Assembly (NCBI GenBank): GCA_964035795.1
Contig: OZ038322.1
Location: 4,640,925-4,704,924 of the forward strand
Direction: 5' to 3'
Length of the DNA: 64,000 nucleotides
Source of the DNA: Pterobdella sp. o SKG-2022
Lineage: Eukaryota > Annelida > Clitellata > Hirudinida > Piscicolidae
The translations under genes and the position numbers were made by a program. Within the stretch, counting starts at the first letter, position 1, and each line of letters begins with the position of its first letter. The notes beneath the pieces were generated by a model, which was not told the origin of the DNA, did not search any database, and worked only from the letters and a program-made list of their open reading frames with translations. Positions 56,421-64,000 of this stretch are shown piece by piece.

Positions 56421-59400
56421 ATGGGAGATTCGAACAGAGTGGCAGTTCACCGCAGAGGAGCTGTACGTCAAAAAGACTGTCAAGAGGTGAAGGGTCACAA
56501 ATTCATTGCACGGTTCTTCAAACAGCCGACCTTCTGCTCGCATTGCAAAGACTTTATCTGGTGTGTGTTGTTGTTTTTGCTTTTTATTTTTGCACAAATG
56601 AAGAGCGTTTTCTGATCATGCTTCGCTAATTAATGCATATTTCTCTTATCAGTGGGTGCTTTAGCGCTATTTGAAATATGCGGTTTATTAATTCATGAAT
56701 TGTTTATAATTGCTTTGAAATCTCCAGGGGGTTTGGGAAACAAGGGTTCCAATGCAACGGTGAAGCTTCATTATATTCTCATACAGTTTTCATTATGATA
56801 ATAATTGGTTTATTGATTGTAATGATGAGTGCATTTTGCAGTAAGTTTAACTAAGATCAATATTCGAATGGTTTATAATCACTATTTAAGCATTTCCTTG
56901 CTATGGAAAAATAATATTCAAGCTTCTTATTTTGTGAATATAGAAGTGTTTATTGGTGTGAAACAGCCTCAAATCATAACTAGGAACCTATTATGTGACA
57001 TTAATTAATACATGTGTGAGCAGACATAGTAGTGATTGCTCAAGAGGTTGTCCAGTTGGCCACCTATGATTACAAAGATGTACTTCAAAGCAATATTTCA
57101 TTCAAGAATTAATCAATCACCATTTCTGAGGGAATATTTAAAAACTTCAAAAATCATGAGTTTTTTCTCTGTATAATTGCGGTGTTTGCCATGTATTTGT
57201 AAACATCTCTGCGGAAATACTGGCATCGAGGTTCTTCAATGATCGCAGAGTGTTGTTTGGTTGTGCACAAGAGATGTCACGAGTTCGTGAACTTCACCTG
57301 CCCTGGAATCGATAAAGGACCGGATTCCGATGTTAGTTCTATTTGTTGTGGTGAAGGGAGAATGGAAAGGTGGGTGGATGAGTGGTGGTCTGTACAAGAG
57401 TGAATAGGTGGATGGGGAATTAAAAAATAAACCGATAAATTGATTGATAGATGGATGATTTGATCAATGGATGTGAGGTGGGTGGATAGATGGATAGATA
57501 GATAGATGGATGAATGAACTAAAAGATGGATGGTTTGATGGATAGATGAATAAATGGATAAAAGAAAATGGATGAGTTAATGATGGTTTCGTGAAATAAA
57601 TAAAGTGCATATAGTATTGATGACAAGGAAATATTTGATCGTTGCAACGTTTTTTATCACTGTTCTAAAAATTTCCTATTAACAAAAAAATCTCACCCAA
57701 ATTCAAAAATAATAATTTCCAAAAATCTTTGCTCGCAAATATTCTTTGAAACTTGAAGTTAGATTTTAAACGATTATTTCAATTTATTTTTATTACAATA
57801 CCGTACCATCATTTGTAGAAATGTCAGAAACGCTTGTTTTCTATTACGTTTCAGGCATTTTTTGTTGCAGTGAGCTGCTATTTTTCTTGAATATTCAAAA
57901 GTTTATTTATGCGTGTATTTATTTTGGTGAAAATTTCCACATTTTATTGCTGTCTGGAAATTTTATGCTCCATATAGCATCCTATTGCCTATTATTCTAA
58001 ACCTCGCTTTGTGAACTTTTTGAAAGAGAAAATGAAAACAATTTCTGGAGAATTTCTTTTGAAGAAAACCCAAAAAAAACAGATAAATTATGAAGAGCAA
58101 TAAAAGCGTATGTCTGGCGTGGTAGTATTAAAAGTTACAAAACAAAAATTTTTAGTTGAATACAAGAATCGCTTGATTATTCTCATAACATTAGCGAGGA
58201 TTCCTGTAATTTTCAAGGAAATAGACCATGGGTTTTATCGATCACTATTGAAATTCTCTATCACTTTCATTCTTCTATTTATCAAGTCAACAGTGCTTTA
58301 ATGTTTGCGTTTCGGTTGTGAGTATTACTTTAATAAAATTACTACTTTTGTTAATCCTCTATGAAAAATTTTTAGTCTTATATTCCAAAAATGCATCGAA
58401 ATATGGAAAGAAACATAAAATAAAGACTTACATACTACTTTCGCATCAACCTCTTCTTATTAACAGCATCAAAGACTCATCCCACTATTGAATCCTCAAA
58501 TGACACACGTCATTGTTGGCAACTCAACCGCACCTTTTCATATTGTTAACTGAACATTATCTGTCTTCAAAAACAACTTATGGGTTTAAATGGTTCGCTA
58601 AAATCAAAGAACTTTATTTACATAACACACTGAATCACAAACTATACAAATAAACCCAATCTTTAACTATACTCAAACTTAACCCTACTTTAAATCCTAG
58701 CGCTTATGAAAGCTATTAATTGCGCAGCAAACTCACATTTAAGGCAAGCTAATCATCCTCGCCCTAAACTGCACAACACGTACAACATTCCATACGATTT
58801 AAACCAAACCCAATAATAATCACCTTCAGTTCCTGAAACAGCACAAGTTTAAGCTGCATACATTCAGGTCTCCTGTCTTCTGTGACCACTGTGGTACTTT
58901 GCTGTATGGGGTGATCAACCAGGGAATCAAATGCACGGGTTTGTGGAGGGTTTTTTGAGTTATTGTTGAGTTTTGTTGGGTGTGAATAATATTGTTTTCT
59001 TTTACTTGTGTTTTTTTGGGTGTTATTTATTTGTTTGTTGTTATTTTTGTGTCTTTTGTTGATTTGTTATGTTTTTGTTGTTATGCAGCTGTGTGTTTTT
59101 GTCTGTTTTGGGTTGTTGTTGCTGTTATTGAGTTGTATGTTGTAAAGTTATGTGTGGTTGTTTAGTTGGGTGATATTTTTTATTTTTATTTTGTTATATT
59201 TTTTTTTTTTATTCACCTATGTTTTTTGATCATTTGTATATAAATGAACTGTATTTTTGTTCATCTTTCAGATAATATTCTTTAGCTTTTTGTTGTATGG
59301 TTATATATTATTGTTCTTTAGTTGAACTTTGTTATTGACTTCTCTGTTGTTTAGTTCTTCAGTTCTTGTTATGTGTTCGCTTCTTGAGTTATGTCCTTGT

Positions 59401-61993
59401 TTCTTAAATTCTGTTATGTTTGCTGATCAATTTGGTGTATCATGCTTAAGTTATGAGTTTTTTATATGTTATAAGTCTGTTATATGGTATAAATCTGTTA
59501 TATGTTGAATGCTTTGTTATATTTAAATGCTTTTTATGTTTATAAGCCTGTTATATCTTTAATTATTTGTTATATATTGTTTGTTATGTTGTGTGTTATA
59601 GCGTTTGTTAATGTGTTTCATGCTTTTTGTTTTTTTGATCGTGTGTAAGATATCTAATTATCTAGCTATCGTGTGTTGTGATGCTTGCAAAGTTTTGTTG
59701 TGTTTTTTTGGGTTTTGTGTCATATTGATTGTTATTTTTTGTTTTATTGGTTTTTAAATATTTGTTTTGTTGTGTTTTTCAAATGGGTGTGTTATATTGT
59801 TTGTGAGGTTGTGTATAGTTTTTTTTAAAACTGTTTTTCTTTTGTTTTAGAAGGTTTATTTTTGATATTTTTTATATTGATGTTTTAGTATATGTTAAAT
59901 TCAGTTCTGCTTGTTATATTTTTAAATACATTTATATGCATCGCTGAACGATTTAATCGGTGTAGTTATCCGTTATTACACTAATGTTTTTTTGATAATA
60001 GTGCTTCTGTAGCTATGAATGGCTGTTATTGGTTTGAGTTTATGGCGAAAATTATAAATTAAAAAAAATCTTTGATAATTTCATTGTAAAGAACAAAATT
60101 CCATATTATTATTATTATTATTAAAAATATTGTTATTACTATTAAAATATTATTATTATTACTATCCATAATAAATTTGAAACAATACAATTTATTCATC
60201 AATTCAAAACTAGGAAACCTCCCGACGTGCTTATAATCCAACGTCGTTTTACATGTAATATATATGTATATAAAAATAATGTAATTTAACTTTTTGTAAT
60301 TTACGCAATGCAATGTAACTTATTGTAATGCAATGTAACGTATGTTAATATAATGTAACGTATTGTAAGGTAATGTTGCGTATCATAATGCAATTTAACG
60401 TATTTCAATGTAATCTATCCTTTTAGTTTGCAAAATCCTTGTGCACAAGAGATGTGAGGCTAACGTGCCTGCATTGTGTGGCTTGGACCAGAGTGAGAGA
60501 AGAGGCAGGATACTCATAACAGTTTTGGCCACTGATAACAAGAAACTTCATATTCATAGTTGGTGGGGTGTGGTTGGAGAGATAAAAGGGGCTGGAGTGG
60601 TGATGTGGTTTGGAGGAGAAGGAGGTTGATGTTGGGTTGGTGTGGTGATGTGGTTGGAGGAGGAGGAGGAAATTGATGTTGGGTTGGTGTGGTGATGTGG
60701 TTGAAAGAGAAGGTTGATGTTGGGTTGGTGTGGTGATGTGGTTGAAAGAGAAGGTTGATGTTGGGTTGGTGTGGTGATGTGGTTGAAAGAGAAGGTTGAT
60801 GTTGGGTTGGTGTGGTTTTTATCTCGTTTGTTTTTTTAATGCTTGCGAGATGTGTGAATTTAAAAAAGCATTATTTTCTGGCAATTAGATTGAAATTGTT
60901 TGTCGGATATGTAATGTGTCACTATATCTCTAAAATATTAGGTAGATGATTCTTATAATTGCTTCTGATGTTTTAGGCATATTGAGTGATATTAACCCTG
61001 GACGTCACTGTGAATTAAAGACACAAATTTGAGGTTTGAAGCTGATATTTTAGAAAAACTTATTCTATTTTAAGAATCTTTCTAGGAATTAGTTGGGTCT
61101 TTTGAGAACTAATCAAAAACTGCTTCAAGTTTTAAATGTACGAATTTTATTACTAATTCGGTGAAAGTTTAAAATTAATGTAAATATTCAAAATAAAAAA
61201 TGTATGTGAAAAGTTCTGTTACGGTAGGTGATTGTAACGAAGTTTTAAAACGAAATGTATCCCTTCATAAGGAATGTTTGTTGTAAAGATATGCTGCTTA
61301 CATCATCAAAAACTAAGCCCATCTGAGTTTGAAAACATTTTGCCTTTCATAGTTTGTATTTTGTCTCTACCATGTATTGAAAAATTTTTTAAAAAACATG
61401 AAAAAAAACGAAAAAAATTTAAGAAACTTCAAAAGCTTCCATCGCTTTGAAACTCGGCTTACGCTGGATGCTATTAATCACTACCAAACGCTTGCAAATG
61501 CTTCCATCTTTCACAAAGGGTACTTTCTCTTCACAGAGATCTCATTCAACAAGTTACATGGGTTTTAAATCAGTTTTGAAGTTTTGACTTGTTTTTTTCT
61601 TATTTCATTCATCGATCATTCTTCAGTGTTAATGGATTGGTTAATTTTGACAGGTGTCAATTCGCATCAGTTTAATCAAACCGCAATGAAATTGTTTTAT
61701 TTGGAATTTTTATAACTGTGAGCCTAATATTGAGAAAAACCCATAATTGAAATGTGTAATGTTTCAAATATTTCTTCCTTGCATAAATTCTCTATTAAAG
61801 ATTCAGTTTCAAATATTCCTCACCAACCCTTCACAGTCCACGAAGCCAAAAATTTGATTCCAATGGACCCCAATGGACTGGCCGACCCCTATTGCAAAAT
61901 CAAACTCATTCCGGAAGACAATGCCAAAACTAAACAGAAAACTAAAAAAATCAACTCTTGTCTCAATCCAGTCTGGGATGAACAATTTGAATT
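56421..61993 (+). CDS. PRKC: Conventional (Ca2+/diacylglycerol-dependent) protein kinase C, N-terminal half
   Basis: Ser/Thr kinase recruited to membranes by diacylglycerol and Ca2+. Exons, phase-consistent: 56421-56560, 56728-56759, 57249-57331, 58830-58938, 60427-60558, 61837-61993; the rest lies beyond the right edge. They encode 217 residues: a pseudosubstrate ([10 protein letters not shown], Ala where a substrate has Ser), C1A ([20 protein letters not shown], ending [10 protein letters not shown]) and C1B ([18 protein letters not shown], ending [10 protein letters not shown]), all zinc-binding Cys/His present, then the start of a C2 domain ([18 protein letters not shown]) with Ca2+-binding Asp residues. 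This order, with C2 after the two C1 domains, marks the alpha/beta/gamma class. The kinase domain is not in the window. The N-terminal segment before the pseudosubstrate is shorter than in PKC-alpha. Confidence 0.96.
57440..57575 (+). repeat. Degenerate (GATG/GATA)n tetranucleotide repeat in PKC intron 3
   Basis: Interspersed GATGGATG, GATAGATAGATA and AATGGATA words over about 135 bp. Confidence 0.85.
58939..59900 (+). repeat. Strongly G/T-rich, C-poor stretch in PKC intron 4
   Basis: Nearly 1 kb of sense-strand G/T-rich sequence (TTGTTGTT, GTGTTTTTGGG, GTTATATG words) starting at the donor of the 58830-58938 exon, with degenerate internal repetition such as TCTGTTATATG around 59480. Confidence 0.75.
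60303..60415 (+). repeat. Degenerate ~21-bp tandem repeat before PKC exon 5
   Basis: About five diverged copies of a unit like TAATGCAATGTAACGTAT, ending about 12 bp before the acceptor at 60427. Confidence 0.8.
60600..60815 (+). repeat. 41-bp G/T-rich minisatellite after PKC exon 5
   Basis: Roughly four and a half copies of a 41-bp unit beginning GGTTGATGTTGGGTTGGTGT. The last three are near identical and the first is degenerate with GGAGGA insertions. It starts about 40-60 bp after the exon donor at 60559. Confidence 0.92.
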
Positions 61994-64000
61994 GTGAGTT
62001 CAAATGATTCATAATCCACATTCTTGTTTGAATCCAATTTGCATGCGGTAATAGAAATGCAGCTATATGAATCCAACATACTTCATAGATCACTCAATGT
62101 AGTTTGAACAAATAGAAAAAATAACAAAAACTTTTAAAAATGTTGTTTAATTGTTTAAAAATTTACAAATACGCTAACGATGACATTAGGTTACTTTTGA
62201 CTTGGCATTTTGATGATTAATTTTTGTGGTAAACGTGAAAAAATTTTTAAAAATTTTTGTTAAGCTCATAGTGAAAAAAATACTTTTCGAATTTTCAACT
62301 TTTAAAAACTCTAATTGAAATGTCAAATAACAAATGGAAACACCATTTCAACTCAAAGCAATGTGAATAAAAGCGCAATCCATTTCAGACCAAAGCAACA
62401 TGCAAGCAAGAGATTAACAATAATGTTTTTCTTGATGTACTCAGTTAATTTAATGCTAAGGAAAAGTTGAAAACAATAATATAGATGCAAATGTAAGTGT
62501 AAGCCAATACCAAGCTAGATACATGATAGGAGTTTCGTCGATTCATAATTACCTTATATATCTATAAAGATATAATGCTCAAAAGAAATTGAACGAAGTA
62601 AAAAATAAAAGCGATTTATCTCGGAGCAAATTGTGTAAGGGGCTTGTAAAGGATATTAACATGCCATACAAAATTAAAGTTTCGTGAAAAATGTTTTTTA
62701 TGGGAAAAATTTGAATTTTGTTGTAAAATTTTAACACGATTTCAAAGAGATAAGTATGAAAAATGGCCACGATGTTTTTGAATAATCTTTCAAAGTAATT
62801 TAGGTTTTGAAAAAGTTTTTTCGCATTTATTTTTTAAATACCGCTAAAAATTTAATGCTAAAATCTTCATTATGAATTTCATGTGATCTTTTATAGTCTT
62901 TGTAGTTTTTTGGTTTTTGCGAGTATAATGAGGTTGGAGCCATCAAACACATCAAATGAAACGAGGTTTTAAGCTGAAGATTAAAATCCGTGTGAGTACA
63001 TGCTCTTCAACAATTGAGGCTGCAACCAAGGGCATTTCCATCATATAACTTAGCTTTCTTTTGAAAACCTTTTTGTTTCCGTGTGCTTTATATTGCTTCT
63101 CAACAAAAAATATTCTTAGGATTTAAAGTTATTTTCTTTTTTCTGAAAAACTTTAACGAAATTGCCTGAAAACAATTAAAAATAAAAAACCTAAAAAACA
63201 AACAGTCTTTATGTGAATGAAAGATTTTTAGAATCATATGAATCCTCTTGAACTCAGAATAATGTTATGATATCAAACAAATCAAATAAAAAGTATGGAC
63301 CCTAAAAACAATTTTTTGATAATGATGAAGATTTTAGCTAGTATTTTACATAATAAATGAGTTTCAAAGATTAGCAAAAGTTATTGATAATATTTGAATA
63401 TTTTTCATAATATTTTAATAAATTTATTTTGAATCTCAAATTTATAATTAATATTAAAATTCTTTAAATATTTTCAATAAAAAAATCAACTTTTTAAAAT
63501 CAAAAAAACGCTGTCTTTAAAAGGTTAATTTAAACTAATGCACTCTTCTTTATCAGACAACCCTTAAAAATGAGGCTTTTATTCTACTTCACAAGAGATG
63601 CATACCCATTTAGTGTCTGTTACAACCCAAAATACTCATAAACACTAAATAATTCATATCTCAACCCTGCCAATAACTACATTATAGGTGATTCTAACTC
63701 AAAATTAGTTCTGAAGTTTTAATTGAAGATTCTGTAGAGATGCGAACGATTTGTTGGTAAAGCTATAGTTATCTAAGATTCTAGCTGTTTTTTTTGTAAT
63801 AAACGTATTAAAAACTCTACATTTGATGTTTTGTTAGAAATGAAGTTGGGAGATCTTGTTTGAAAGAGTTGAAAATCATATGTACATTTCAAAAAATAAG
63901 ATTGGAAGCTTAATCAACAAAACATACATTGTTCATTTGAAATTTCTATTCAATAATAATCCAATAATATAAGATATATAAACACACTGAACAATGATGA
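61994..64000 (+). other. PKC intron running off the right edge
   Basis: GTGAGT donor at 61994. No further C2 or kinase exon recognised in the remaining 2 kb, which is A+T-rich without clear repeats. Confidence 0.6.

Overview
The window is animal nuclear DNA: A+T-rich (by eye about two thirds), with split genes, GT-AG introns from about 70 bp to several kb, microsatellites in introns and non-LTR retrotransposon fragments. The gene set (GW182/TNRC6, calcineurin B, a RhoGAP of the ARHGAP21/23 type, an STYXL1-like pseudophosphatase, an ARID3/dead ringer factor, PIH1D2, conventional protein kinase C) is metazoan. PIH1D2 and STYXL1 beside a fairly vertebrate-like conserved core, in a compact A+T-rich genome, suggest a non-insect invertebrate, perhaps a spiralian such as an annelid. 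The species cannot be fixed from this sequence.

Layout. 1-3880 (-): a gene with CABIT-domain features, cut by the left edge. 5328-8362 (+): a compact GW182. 9812-14271 (+): a complete six-exon calcineurin B gene whose first coding exon holds only the ATG. 14272-18969: no gene seen. 18970-34135 (-): a 14-exon RhoGAP gene whose introns contain two dead LINE fragments; one ends in an uninterrupted 1.27-kb (GAA)n tract. 34623-39547 (-): an STYXL1-like gene, same strand, 488 bp upstream of the RhoGAP start. 42091-52728 (+): ARID3/dead ringer, with a single-exon PIH1D2 gene (48481-49428, -) nested antisense in one intron. 56421-61993 (+): the regulatory half of a conventional PKC (pseudosubstrate, C1A, C1B, start of C2), running off the right edge.

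The exon chains for calcineurin B, RhoGAP, STYXL1, ARID3 and PKC were built by hand from splice sites and reading-frame phase, and each closes in frame. The GW182 exon 1/2 junction and the middle of the CABIT gene are unresolved. Nothing indicates an operon or a shared pathway; this is an ordinary stretch of animal genes. Calcineurin B and PKC are both calcium-signalling proteins, but their presence in one window need not mean anything.

The most interesting points are the very long perfect GAA tract on a retrotransposon tail, two LINE copies with visible target-site duplications, the loss of both catalytic residues plus a new acidic tail in the STYXL1-like protein, the nested intronless PIH1D2, and exons flanked by complementary C/A-rich and G/T-rich introns. 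I found no convincing wholly undescribed system.
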